Under the pieces are notes generated by a model that worked only from the letters and a program-made list of their open reading frames with translations, did no database searches and had not been told where the DNA came from. Position numbers and translations under genes: made by a program. DNA of 64,000 bases, from positions 15,157,001 to 15,221,000 of the forward strand of contig NC_053043.1 in the NCBI RefSeq assembly GCF_003473485.1, given 5' to 3'. Below, one piece after another: positions 46,507 to 58,236 of this stretch. Positions within the stretch are counted from its first letter, which is position 1. The number at the start of each line of letters is the position of its first letter. The DNA comes from Medicago truncatula (lineage: Eukaryota > Streptophyta > Magnoliopsida > Fabales > Fabaceae).

Positions 46507-47400
46507 GAGAGTCTTTACTAGCACAAGGTGTGCCAAAAAAAACCTTTATCTAAAGTATACAGTCAAAATGAAACTAAAAACAAGGAAATAACAATACTTA
46601 GCCGATGCCCATTCAAACAAAATGGCTCGACCACCACATATGAGAGTTTAAACCAAGATTGACATTATAAGCTTTTAACCACCAAAATGAATGTAACTTG
46701 ACTTTATCTAACATCTCGTGAATTGTGGTTTCCTTGGCCTTGAAAACTCTGTTATTCCGCTCCTTCCACATAACTCAAACACAACATAACCAAATAAGCT
46801 GTAAGAATGAACGACGAACTCGCAAACCTCCAGAAGAATGAATAAACTGAACAAGATGATCCTGTAAGGAATCTGGATCAGCTAATAATATACCAATCCA
46901 AGATCTATCCATGCTCCACAAAGGGGCGAAAGCGGGGCAAGAAAGGAACAAGTGATGTGTTGTTTCCACTCCACCGCAGCTAGTCATGTAACACCCTAAA
47001 CCCCAATTTTTAGGGTGGGGGAGAGTTGTAACACCCCAATTTTTAATATTAGTTTATTAGTATTATTATTATTAGATGATATTAATTTTAATATTATTAA
47101 TAGTATTGATTTGTTTTTAATTTAAATGAGGTATTTTTATTGAAGAAGATGTGTGACACTCTTGCATGTTTAATTTTTTTTAATGTATTTTTATTATAAA
47201 ATATTAGCTACAAGTCACACAAAATTGTGAGGCGTGAGAAATGATCTTACACGTCACCAAATTGTCCTTAGTCGATAACCTGTTACGAATAAGCCTCCAA
47301 GTCAAAATAGAGATGTTCAAAGAAACCTGTTTGTGCCAAATGAAGTCTGAAGTAGCTTCCACACCATGAGAGTCATTATTAGTAAGCAAATTATACGCAC
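46507..47400 (-). mobile_element. LINE 3' fragment (zf-RVT), split by a solo LTR
   Basis: On minus, 47389 downwards reads SDFIWHKQVSLNISILTWRL and NRLSTKDNLVTCK. After the insertion it continues as SCGGVETTHHLFLSCPAF and FLQLIWLCCV, the zinc-binding end of plant LINE ORF2, followed by 3'UTR-like sequence to about 46507. Some frame is kept but stops are present, and the 5' part is absent. Confidence 0.82.
46987..47212. mobile_element. Short solo LTR (226 bp) inside the LINE fragment
   Basis: Starts TGTAACACCCTAAACCCC and ends ATTAGCTACA. The 5-bp flanks AGTCA (46982-46986 and 47213-47217) match perfectly. The word 'tgtaacaccc...aattttta' occurs twice in its first 70 bp. Removing the element and one AGTCA rejoins the LINE reading frame (CVT/SCGG). 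TG...CA ends, 5-bp duplication and the TGTAACACCC start fit a plant LTR; whether from a Gypsy element or a TRIM is open. Confidence 0.85.
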
Positions 47401-49011
47401 ATTTTCAAAATAATATATTAAAAAAAATGGTCAAGTTATTCTACGATGAAAATTCTCTCCAGATTCATTAGAACTTGTTGTAAATAAACCAAGTGCACAT
47501 CAATATAAGCAACTTTTAACGAGTTCTTATACGTTTGGATTGATATATTACGTGAATTATAAATTTATAATATCTTGTCTAATGAGGGTTAGAATCCTAT
47601 AAGATGATAACATGATTTCAAAAGATGTTGTAACATTGTTTTTAAATGTAACATGTAGGAGTCTCATTTCGAAAATCTCTTCATATTTTCGGTGATTGCC
47701 CTTGTGCCTCCAACATTTGGAGATGGTTGGTAGGCATTATTGGTGTGCATTTGGATACGAGTAATGTCTTTGATAAAAGTTTAAGAGTTTAGCCATGGAT
47801 TATTAGATACAAATTATAGCATAGCAATACAACAAAAAAAGGAATAAGAGATTGTGTATTTTTAGGAGTTAAGATTCATGAAGGATAGCTGAAGGATGAG
47901 ACGGATGACTACCCTCATTCCGTTTAGCACCAGAATGTTTAGAATAGTTTAACCATCTGATGGGATGACATTTAAATAGCTAAACGGCTGAGGGCAGGGA
48001 TCTCTCATTGGGCTTAGTTAAATGGTCCAACTCATCACGGTCCATTTAGAAAGAATAGCACAATCACACATATTCATCAACTAATTAGTGCTTAACACAA
48101 TAGTAACTTAAATTCGATCTGAAGTTATGTTTTTCTGGATTTTTCACTTAGATTCGATCTGTGATATTGTTGTTATGTTATTGTTTATGATTCCATTGTT
48201 GTCAAATAGTAACTTTTTTTAACTGTTTTATAATTATTAAGAACTAGAATTTGAATGAATTATGAATCCCTCTTTTGTGTCAATGTTACTTATAATCGAA
48301 ATTTGTGTTTTCAACAGGTGCTTTTGTGTGTTCTAAGGTAGATGGTAGAAGATTGAATTGTGAACAAGATGGTGAGTTTTGTTTAATCGTTGGTTATGTA
48401 ATAATCTTGATTGAGTTGAATTTATGCTCATTTGGTACTTTGCATTCTAACCGTTTGATTCCATGCTCATTTGATTTTGTGCTTAAAGTGAACATATGTG
48501 ATGGGAGATGTTCTGAACGAAAGCAGCAGATCACTATGGGACACAAGATGAAGTTGTGACTCACTAAGAAAAGGTGGGAATAAACCATGATGTTTCTCTC
48601 CAAAACTTCTGTGAACTGATCATTTGCTTTTCTTTGTATTTTATTGCTTATTTCTATGCATATAGAACTTTTGTTCACAATAATACTGATCATGCTTAAA
48701 TATGTTCTTTGATTTCAATTGTTTATGAATTGCAATCCAATCACAACAAGAAATTTTGTTTAATGTGCTGTTACAATTACAAATACAGAACTGCCAGCAG
48801 CGGCATATGAAAAAGAATTTGCATTGGAGTGATATCTATGATAGTATCTTTGTATTTTCCATAAAATTGCTTAATGCCCTATGTATGGTTAGATTGTTGA
48901 AGGATTTTGTTTTTTACTTAAACATTGCTTAATGTACACATGTATAGTCTATAGCTTCATCACTTTCCAAGTATATTTCACACACATAGGTATAGCTTAT
49001 TTCTGAACCTC
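47401..49011. other. Intergenic; possible upstream remnants of the BPC pseudogene
   Basis: No intact gene. 47640-47800 has weak LINE-like words. 48300-48600 contains an open frame of 84 codons (48305-48559) without recognisable similarity. It and the GT/AG-like signals around it could be a relic of a spliced leader belonging to the BPC-like sequence downstream, but this is a guess. Confidence 0.35.
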
Positions 49012-49364
49012 ATGCCAGCCATGAATGATCGTGAAACAAAACCATTTTTTCCTGGTCGTGATCCAGCTATGATAGGAAGTGCAAATGGGCCCTTGCCCTT
49101 TCAGCCACGAGTCTGCTACTCCGTTTAACTATGTGAGGGATAACTGGATCGATGACCCCGAGACATAGGTTTATCAATATGCAGCTGACAAATCCAAATT
49201 ATGCTGTTCTTCCAGAAGCATCACAAGCACTCTCCTTGCCGGTTATAACGCAGTCTGATGCATCAAGAAATGAGAATGCTGAAGAATTGAGTGTCAAGAA
49301 GGAAGGTTGCAAGTCGAAGAAAAGGAAGTCTAAGGGTGTTGTTACCACTCCAAAAGTGTTTTAA
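49012..49364 (+). pseudogene. Fragment of a BASIC PENTACYSTEINE (GAGA-binding) transcription factor gene
   Basis: Reading across three frames gives MPAMNDRETKPFFPGRDPAM, then (frame +1) SATPFNYVRDNWIDD, then (next frame) RFINMQLTNPNYAVLPEAS and VKKEGCKSKKRKSKG. This is the middle of BPC1/2/3-type proteins (recalled Arabidopsis BPC1: RNTKPFLPGRD, NYGNVLPETS, TKKRK). Two frameshifts, near 49112 and 49167, with accompanying stops (TAA near 49126, TAG at about 49166) break it. The N-terminus and the C-terminal five-cysteine DNA-binding domain are missing. No intron interrupts the piece. Whether it came by retrotransposition or segmental copying is unclear. Confidence 0.75.
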
Positions 49365-50286
49365 AAAAATTACTCGTATTTTGTGGTTTAAAATTGTATC
49401 TTTCACGTGCCAAAAATTAGGTTGTTACAAAATACAAATGATATGAGCTTTGTATAACTGATTTAATTAATTATATGGATGAAAAATATTTAATATGTTG
49501 ACGAGTATATGATAATGTTAGTATTTATATTTTAATTATATGTTCAACTATATTCATGTGTTTGATTTTTTATTCTCACACATATGATTAATGGAGTATG
49601 GGGCTCACACGAAGTTCTATTCAATGAGTAATGACCTCAAACTTATTGCATGTACTCTTTAAGTCAAGTATGGTATTTAGAATATGATCATGTGACATTG
49701 AATATTACCTCCTTTTTCGAGTGTGTATTGTTTGAACTTTTAAAAATAATCGTAAGAGTTTTATTTTATTTAGATATTTCCCAATTTTCATGTTGTGAAA
49801 AAAAGTGCCACATCTAAGAAACAAAAGACTATAAAATTTAGTAGATGTAAATTATACATCAATAAATCAAGAAGACTCTAAAATTAATATAATGGATAAA
49901 CTATGTATGATTAGTCTCTATGGTAATGTAATAATAGCTTTGATAAGAATAAATATATTTTATGTTGATATGAGCTTAGTTCAGTTGATAAGGATATTAT
50001 ATAATTTATGCAGGGATCGATATTCGAATCTCAAACACCCCACTTCTCCATATTTAATTGTGTGAGCTCTAGCCATTGAACTGTTAGAGCAAAAAAAGAG
50101 AATAAATATATTTTCTAACAAAAAAATCATAAGAAGATCTAATAGTCAATTTACATTGTACCGATATTTTTTTTTTACTCATTTACAATTAGCAAATAAA
50201 GTGCTCTACGCATGCAATGCTCATTAAGACATGTTTATTAAAAGCAGGACTATGTAATTAGAACTATTAAAACCAACATTATTACA

Positions 50287-50508
50287 TGGGAAATGTTAAC
50301 CGGTGCTCCCAGAGGCACTCATTAGATATACTAAAAGAATTTTTTTTTTTTTGTTACTAAAAGAAAAATTATATAATAGTTAATACATTGAAATTGTATA
50401 ATTAATTTATAAAAAGTCAAAAATAATTTCCTTTTATGATAATAATTTTCCTTTTTGGTATGTTTAACCAGTATCCAGGGACACCCGTTAGGATGTCCCT
50501 TGTTACAA
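50287..50508. mobile_element. MITE present only in duplication unit A
   Basis: The ends GGGAAATGTTAACCGGTG and (inverted) GGGACATCCTAACGGGTG match. Inverted similarity continues into 'atatactaaaa'/'acataccaaaa'. Unit B lacks it at the equivalent site (near 55275), so it entered after the duplication. Same family as the elements near 22835 and 39428. Confidence 0.7.
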
Positions 50509-50762
50509 TTCAAACTAACTTCAGATAATATATCTTGGTATAAAATTGTGACTTAAGCTATTCAATTTGGCATCTATCCTTGCTTGTTGAAGAGCAACAT
50601 AATATGAGCTTTATTTTTATTCGGCGATAATATTTGCATAGTATAAATAATATGATTTAGAGACGACTGTAGAGAAAATTAGATGGTCAAAAAAATATAA
50701 ATCGGAGTATGAAAGCAATAATAAAACTAACCAAATTGTGATGTGTAAATAAAATTATATAC

Positions 50763-51057
50763 CTAAGGTTGTTCAAAAAACTGAAATGGTTCTAAGCACA
50801 TGCACATGTTATCACCAGTACAAATCACTGTCAGAGGAAGTGGACAATTTTCGGGATTACACTCTATTTCATCATTGCAATATAAAGCATAAGCTGCAAT
50901 TCAAAACATAATAAATAATTGAGGGATGAAATATTATGCATAAGAAAAATTGAAAGGGTTGAGTGAAAAGGCTTACTAGCGCTTACGTTGCCTACAAAAA
51001 AAAAAATAGAGAAATAAAGATGATCATAATATAAAAAGACTTAAATATTTCGGACAT
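50763..51057 (-). pseudogene. NCR (nodule-specific cysteine-rich) peptide gene copy A, frameshifted
   Basis: Two exons as in copy B: 50977-51057 (signal peptide, MSEIFKSFYIMIIFISLF) and 50763-50893 (mature part). Exon 2 is open and keeps six cysteines with spacing C-X5-C-X4-C-X8-C-X5-C-X-C, plus a longer tail (LEPFQFFEQP). Exon 1 is one base shorter than in copy B. The missing base is in an 11-base T run (minus strand, 50996-51006), which puts TAG in frame before the splice site. So either the gene is dead or the run is miscounted. Splice sites (A/GTAAGC and GCAG/CT) are conserved. NCR peptides act in bacteroids after secretion to symbiosomes; a role here is doubtful. Confidence 0.75.
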
Positions 51058-52439
51058 ATTTTTCTCCTTTTTATGTAATCAACATTTCTTGTTATTCTTA
51101 ATTTATATTGAGATTTGTTAGCACACATAAAGTTTGCATTTAAGTATTTAGTGTTGTTATTAAAGTCTTTTACATACATTAATATATTGTTTGTCCCTTT
51201 AGATCACACAAAGATCTAACATAAATGTTCTTACTAACATTTAATGTATTCAATAACCTTTCAAGATAGACATGTAATAACCTCAAAGCAATATAATAGT
51301 GTCGAATGATAACAAGGTTAATGATAACATGTTATTTTACTATAATTTTGGTAAGATTTATTTAATAAATTAATATTGTTATTTATAGCTTATTTGCATT
51401 TTACTATATTTTCCTTTTTTTTTTAAATAGGCTTAATCGCATTATTCACCCTCTAAGTTTGAAAAAGTAGCGGTTTTGATCGCTTATTAAAAAAAGGCAA
51501 AAGTGACCCCCATGTTTAGGGAAATATGCTCTTTTGATCCATTATCTTAACAAAAAGTTGCGATTATAGCCCCTTTTTTGGGACACGTGGCTTTTTTATT
51601 CTTATTTTCAATAAATGCATAGTTAATTTGTTTTTGTCTCTATTCTTATTTGTCAAAGCTCATCACTATGTAATGAGTGAGTAGTTGTCTCTTATCTTGG
51701 GATAATGGCAAGTAGTCATATGACAAACTTTCCATGATCCTCTTCGTTTCTTTTATTTTATTGTGAAAACTCATAACCCTAATTAAGACGAAGTGTTTGA
51801 GCTTGACTAATCAAGATTGATATCAGCATAAGAAGTTGAAGTTGAAGTAAAGAAAGTTGAAGTTGATTTCTAAGAAGTTGAATGATTATTATAATTTGCA
51901 GTCTTAGACAATTACTTTGTTGAAAGATAAAGATGTTCCTAGAAATATAAGACTAGACAAAGGTCTTGAAACATGAGAATAGCTTAAAGGCTTTTGGGAT
52001 GTAATGAATAATATGGTGCAATCGGTCTTACTCTTACCAACATAGAAACCATAATAATAAGGATATATTTTGGTAAGGCACACCCATTTTTATTGCAAGA
52101 GAACAAAAGATATTTTTAAGAGTTACCACATCCTTAAGTAATGATTTTTTATGACGTAGGAAAGATTATGAACTAGGGATTGTTCATTGTAATGATGAAC
52201 AACATGACTACAAGACGTTTTAATTAATTGCATATTTTCAGAACTAAAACAAATCATCAACCTTGAAGAGCAATAGCATATTCTAACTAAATACTTTGGA
52301 AACACAGATCACCTTAAGATTCACAAGTCCCTACAAATACAATACTCTTTTTATTACGACGATATATTCATACCTTGATATAAATTGCTTGTCTTCTCAA
52401 AGATTCTGACTTAATTAAGTCATTTGAGGAATCAACTTT
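51058..52439. other. NCR copy A upstream region and AT-rich spacer
   Basis: The first ~250 bases correspond to the promoter of NCR copy B (shared 'ttgtttgtccctt' near 51187 and 55976). Near 51430-51600 one end of a 'ggcttaatcgc' MULE-like MITE is recognisable without its partner. No other gene is seen. Confidence 0.45.
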
Positions 52440-53258
52440 TACTACTAGAAAAAGTTGATATGTTGACGAAATTTAGAGAAGGAATCTCTTTATCAATATA
52501 GTGGAGACGGAAATTTGTTATTTGGAGACGGAATTTAGAGACAAAATTCTCTGTCAATGATCATTGTTTGTCTCTAAATCCGTCTCTAATGAGATACTTT
52601 GTTGTTTAGAGATCGAATCTAGAGATAGAAACCTAATTGTTCGACTCAAATTTTGTCTCTGTAAACATCCGTCTCTAAATCCATCTCTAATTAATATTGA
52701 TTGCTTTATTATTATTTTTTTCTTTTTAAAATTCGTAAAAACTTAAAAAACTTGAAACAAAATGTATCTTATAATTTTTTTATTAATTATATTTATGAAT
52801 ATACAAGTTATCTCTACCGACAAATATTAACATGGACCGCTGACACATATGGTCCATGGTGGATATGTAACCCTAGTCATTATTAGATAAGTAACTCTAG
52901 TCATTTTAGAGATGGAACTTCAATTCTCCTTTGTAGAGACGGAATATTAGTAACTAGAGACGGAATGTGTGACCTTTGTGACAGAGTTTAGAGACCGAAT
53001 TTTCATATTAGAGATAGTTGTTTTCGTCTCTAACAACGACATATTTATCTCATCTTCCTTATTAACTGGAGACAGATTTATTCCATCTCTGCTCAAAGAT
53101 GGAAGTTGAAAATTCATATCTAAAGAGTTTATAGATGACAAATACAACGATAAACCTTGTTCCACCTTTGATTCCGTCTCAAGCATGTATAAAGACATTT
53201 TTTTTTTCATTTTAGCGATAGATTTTTCCCGTCTCTATTCCCAATTTTTCTAGTAGTG
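52440..53258. mobile_element. Non-autonomous CACTA (En/Spm-like) element, 819 bp
   Basis: The right end (TTTTTCTAGTAGTG) is the inverse of CACTACTAGAAAAA. The left end is TACTACTAGAAAAA, one base different. The subterminal regions are rich in 'gagacggaattta'-type repeats in both orientations, typical of CACTA elements. No transposase is encoded. No convincing 3-bp target duplication was found. Confidence 0.8.
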
Positions 53259-55555
53259 TGTTGAATGTTTCTTTAGACACCTTTATTTACAAAAGGTTGT
53301 TGCCTATACTGGACTAGTTACAACTGATTTGAGTTTGCATCTGAGTGATAAAAAAGAAAGAAAGAAAGGTTTCTTGTTTACTTTTATATGTGAAGGCTAT
53401 TACAATAATTCATATATGCAATCAAGTGTAATAAATACAACTTTATTTATGTACACATAATATTCTAATTATTCTCCTAAGGGAGGATATACATTTTGCT
53501 CTTAGATTTAGGGATGACAATTGGACTCAGACCCAATGGATACCCGCATAAAATATCCATAATGGGTAGGGTGAAACCCCGCTATCATGGATCTGGGGAC
53601 GGGTCCGGGTAATACCAGCGAATTTAAATGGGTATGGACACGAGTATGGATACTATACTACCCAGCTCCGCAACCCCGCATATACACATTTATTTAATAT
53701 CATAATTAATTTTTTTCAGTGTATAATTAAATAATTTATTTAGCTATTTAAATCTAAACTAAAACCTAAACCAAAAATCTGCTTAATACAATAACAACTT
53801 CATCCTGTCGGTGTACAATTTTGTAGAGATATTTTGAATGTTTTTAATTTGACTAAATTTTACGATTCATATTATTTTATGAGTTAATTTTAAAAGATTT
53901 AGACCATAATTTTATTTCAATTGTGATGTTTTTATCGTCTTTTCAATTGTGACAACTCACAGAAACCTTTTCTGAATTTATGCAGGATGCATAAGGATTT
54001 TCTTATGCACCATAACCGCAGCCAATCCGAGAGGGGGTTACAACTTTGTTAATCAAATCTTATCCTTCACTTTCAGTCCTTTTTTCTCGACTGTAAAAAA
54101 AAACTAGGGAAGAAAGAATCACCTTGAAAAAAAGAATCATGAGAGTGAAAGAAACAATTTTGTATGATTAAAAAAAGAAGAGATACAAGAATATAATTAG
54201 TATTGGTTTAAAAGACAATAATAGTTTTCTCCTTCAAGACAAATAAATTTCATCCTTATATGTTAGAATCTTCAAAGGATCCCCTGCTAGGAACATATGT
54301 TATAGTGGGTGATTAGGTTTCGGAGAATATAATTGTTTTGGAATCAAGTTGGTCCAGATAAAATTCATACTTCTTGTATTTTAATGATAATAGTATGCAT
54401 GTTAGTTTTTTCACTCTGAGTTTGTCACACACCATATTCAGATTATAAAATTTGAAATATTATTTTATAAAAGATTTTATAGGGAGTTAATTCCATTCAG
54501 ATTCTATAATCAGAACTCTATAATCTGAACTACATAGGACACACGAGAAATCTTATATGGTGGGAAAAGAAGTTGCCTAACAATATAAAAAAAGGATTGT
54601 ATGCGTGTTAAAAAACTGGGTGTTACAAACGATTCAAGTTTTGTATAATTGACCTATTTATATGGATGATAAGTATTTAATATATTGATGAAGATTTTTT
54701 TATTACTATATATTGATATTGATGAGGATATGATTCTGTTAGTGATAATATTTTAATTACACATTCGACAATATTTATGTGTTCGAATTTTGATTCTCAC
54801 CATATTAGCACTTTTCATATGATTAATGGATTACAAAGCTCTCATGAAATTTGAGTCATTGAGTAACGCCCATAAACTTCTTTTATGTTCCTTAATTATG
54901 TGTGATATTTAGAATATGACCATGTAACTTCTTTTATGTACCCCTTCATAAGAGTTTTATTTTCTTCAAATTTTTCATTTTATGGAAAAAAGATGTCAAA
55001 TGGAAGAAATAAAAAGACGAGAAAATTTAAAAGAGTGAAGTTTTAGATCAATAAATGAAGAAGAGACAAAAACTAGTTATATATAATAGATTATTAGTTT
55101 GAATGCTATGGTAACTATACCTTTGATAAGAAAATAAAAGATCCATAAGAAGAACTAATAATACTCAATTCACTTTCTCACTAGAAAATATATTTAATTC
55201 TCAAACTTAACAAATAAAAGGCATTATTTGAAACGACACAACTTATAATTAGAACTATTTAAACCAACATTAATAAATTTAAATTAAGTTTAAATAATAT
55301 AACTTAGTCTGAAATTGTGACTTAAATTAAATTATTCAAATGTTTCTTACTCTTTGCTTAAGAGAATTATATTTATGCGGCAAAAAGACTTGCACTGTAT
55401 GATTAATGTGATTCAGAGTCTGTAAAGAAAAATGGATGATCAAATGAATATAAATCAGATTATGAAAGCAATAATTAGAGTAACAAATTAAAATTATGAT
55501 TTATAAATAAAACTATAGAATTAGAAGTAACTTATAATTAATTTTTAGCTTAACT
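53259..55555. other. Spacer and left part of duplication unit B
   Basis: No gene is supported. 53510-53690 contains a GC-richer dispersed repeat ('gggtccgggtaat', 'ggatacccgca'). From about 54620 the sequence follows unit A (49430 on). Confidence 0.45.
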
Positions 55556-56060
55556 CTACTGATAAATGCAGAAGCATAGAAAATCACCACCACAAATCAC
55601 TTGCAGAGGAGGTAAACATAAATGAGGATTACACGGAACATCATCATCACAATAAAAACCATAAGCTGTGATGTAAGAAATATATAGGAGTGTTAATAAT
55701 GAGGATTAAAATATTATGTAGAGGTTAAAAAAAAAAAAAAAATGAAAAGGACGAATGAAAGGGCTTACTAGCGCTAACGTTTTCTACAACAAAAAATAAT
55801 AATGAAATAAAGAAAATCATATCATAGAGAGATTTGAGGATATAAGACATATTTCTTCTCCTTTTCATGTAACAAACATTAACTTTTTTGTCAATTATAA
55901 AAATGCAAGAAAACCTTAATTTAGAAAGTTAGTGTGGTTATTAAATTCTTGTATATACATCAATGCATAGCATAGTGTTTGTCCCTTCACATTAAGATAA
56001 GCAAAATAGTTTTATAATCTTTCAAAATATCCTTTCAAGATAGATAAAGAATGGGTGAGG
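54620..56060 (-). repeat. Segmental duplication unit B (holds the intact NCR copy)
   Basis: Partner of 49430-51340, about 5 kb away in the same orientation. Shared landmarks include 'ggatgataagtatttaatatattga', 'gagtcattgagtaacgccc', the NCR exons and the upstream block ending near 56060. Confidence 0.7.
55556..55850 (-). CDS. NCR (nodule-specific cysteine-rich) peptide gene copy B, intact
   Basis: A short secreted-peptide gene with the NCR layout: exon 1 (55769-55850) encodes a signal peptide, intron of 103 bp (A/GTAAGC ... CACAG/CT), exon 2 (55556-55665) the mature peptide. Total 63 residues. The signal (MSYILKSLYDMIFFISLLF, ending NVSA) closely follows the NCR consensus. The mature part starts near Thr28 and has six cysteines spaced C-X5-C-X4-C-X8-C-X5-C-X-C, with an acidic DDD after the first. 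NCR peptides go through the nodule secretory pathway to symbiosomes, where they drive bacteroid differentiation in IRLC legumes. An in-frame ATG six codons upstream (55868) exists, but copy A has ATA there, so 55850 is preferred. Expression and nodule specificity are inferred. Confidence 0.82.
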
Positions 56061-56069
56061 CTTACGTTA

Positions 56070-58236
56070 CCCTCTCTTGTTTAGAGGGTAATTACTCTCT
56101 CATAATATCAACCAATCAAAATGTAATATACATAGGTAATATTAAATGTCAAATAAATGAGTAGATTTTTTCTAAAAATAAAAGAGTTAATCTTAATCTT
56201 TTTTTTTTTTTTGTTGAAGGAGAGTTAATCTTGATCATAAGGTAATTTTTAATACTTTTAATTTTTATTTAATTATTTTTTGAAACAGAAAATGATTTAA
56301 TCATTTTTTTTTTTATGTTAAGGTGTTCAATCTTAATTAATTTACACTACAAGACTTATAACAAATAAAATTTTACATCAAATTTCTTTCATCAGGATGT
56401 CCTTAAATTCATCATTTACATTCATAAAATTTCTTCTATTCCAGAACCCCGAACGTGAGAACAAAAACATCTCTTTCATTCAAATTTATTCTTTCATATT
56501 GATCAATTCTTGTTTCTTTTTCATTCTTCTTCCCATTTTGATTGTTCAATTTTGTCGTTTCAAACTGCCGCAGTTTCCAATTATAGTGAGAATTGTTGTT
56601 GTTTCTAGAACCGCGTCAGGTATCGTGACTTTTTTTTTTATTTAAGCAGCCAACCTAATAAAATCTGTTAACACGCATAGACCGGTCTCACTATCAGCAA
56701 AAGCCTTTAAGTCCAAACAAAAGAACAGAAGCCTCATCACATAACCATTTCAGCATCAACCAAAAAAATGCTAGCAAACTCCCACAACATCACAGCGGCA
56801 ACATCTGCTAGCAACCCTCAATGTACAACGGATAACTTACTCAATTGTTATAATTAACTACCTCATAACCAAGAAAAATCAAATCAAAAAGAAAAATCAA
56901 GTCACCATACTTGACACGGTACTGAAAATAAAGGCAATTATCACGATATTTGAAATCAAACGAACGACGACGATTCTCACGAAAATTGAAAAATGTGGCA
57001 ATTGGGAACGACAAAATTGAACAATTAAAATGGGAAGAAGAAATTCTATGAATATAACTGATAAATTTAAGGACATTCAGATGAAAGAAATTTGATGTGA
57101 AATTTTAATTGTTCTAAGCCAGTCATGTAGTGTAAATTAATTAAGATTGAACACTTAAATATAATTAAGGCAATAATACATTATGGGTCCTTTATCTTAT
57201 TTATTTGTAACACTTTGGTCCTTTATCTTTATTTTTTCATGTTTAGAGTCTTTATCTCTCTTAAAAGCACATATACATCTTTTTTCGCATTTTTTATTTT
57301 TTATTAAAAAATACATAATTTTATTTTTAAAAATATATTTTATTAAAACTGAAAAAAAAAAATCCAAAAATATGATGAAGATGTTCATCATCTTCATCTT
57401 CTTCCTTTGAATCTTCATTATCTTCTTTAAATAAATAAAAAATTCTGCTAAAATATATCTCCAAATATCGTGAATTAATCTTATATTCACCTCAAATCTT
57501 CTTTTAAACAAAAAAATCAAAACCTTAATTTCACAAATGTTGCAAGGCGGATGGTGGAGGCTTAGTCACTGGCGGAAGGGTTAGGCTTTACGAAAGTTAA
57601 GATTGTTATGAAAACAACAAAATTGATGTGCAAAGTTGCTCTCAATTTTGGGGTTATTTTTATGCCGGACGCGTGACAATTTATATAACTAAATCTTTTT
57701 TTTTGTGATGAAACTAGATCTCTTTCTCTATAGAGTTTTGATTTTTGTGTTTAAAAGAAGATTTGAGGTGAATATAACATTAATTCATGATATTTGAAGA
57801 TATATTTGTGTAGAAATTTTTTTGATTCAATGAAGATGATGAAGATTCAAAGGAAGAAGATGAAGATGATGAACATCTTCATCATATTTCTGGATTTGTT
57901 TCATTTTTAATAAAAATATATTTTAAAAAATAAAATTATGTATTTTTTTTAATAAAAAAAATGAGAAAAATGATGTATATGTGCTTTTATAAGAGATAAA
58001 AGACCTAAACGAAAAAAAATAAAGATAAAGGATCCAAGTGTAACAAATAAATAAGATAAAGGACCTCTAATGTAATCAAGTCTATAATTAAATAAAAATT
58101 AAAAGTATTAAAAGTTACCTTATGATTATAATTGATTCTTTTTTTAGAAAAAAAATTGACTCATTTATGACATTTAATGTTGTCAATATATATTACATTT
58201 TGATTGGTTGATATCATGATAGGGTAATCTAAAAAA
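56070..58236. mobile_element. Large fold-back (inverted-repeat) element with a nested MITE
   Basis: Left arm landmarks (TATCAACCAATCAAAATGTAA near 56107, TACTTTTAATTTTTATTTAA near 56253, GTTCAATCTTAATTAATTTA near 56325, and the 56390-56560 block) recur inverted and in reverse order at 58203, 58090, 57140 and 57080-56990. About 300 bp near 56640-56940 form the unpaired centre. The right arm is split by the MITE at 57169-58082. No transposase. It begins about 200 bp upstream of NCR copy B. Confidence 0.8.
57169..58082. mobile_element. MULE-type MITE nested in the fold-back element, 914 bp
   Basis: Perfect 9-bp duplication TATAATTAA (57160-57168 and 58083-58091). Ends GGCAATAATACATTATGGGTCC and (inverted) GACTTGATTACATTAGAGGTCC, followed by long mirrored arms with 'ggtcctttatcttatttatttgt'. 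Near the centre GAAGATGATGAA-type repeats mirror each other. Open frames here (57183-57520) come from the palindrome and are not genes. Confidence 0.88.

Larger units (their letters stand above)
49430..51340 (-). repeat. Segmental duplication unit A (holds the frameshifted NCR copy)
   Basis: Similar in order to 54620-56060: the 'tatggatgaaaaatatttaatatgttga' region, the 'agtaatgacctcaaactt' region, then the NCR exons and an upstream block with 'tgtttgtccctt'. Divergence and small indels are plentiful, so the duplication is not recent. A MITE (about 50287-50508) interrupts only this copy. Confidence 0.7.

Noticed and set aside
57183-57520. 75- and 107-codon frames
   Set aside because: Formed by low-complexity, Lys/Ile/Phe-rich sequence in a palindromic MITE.
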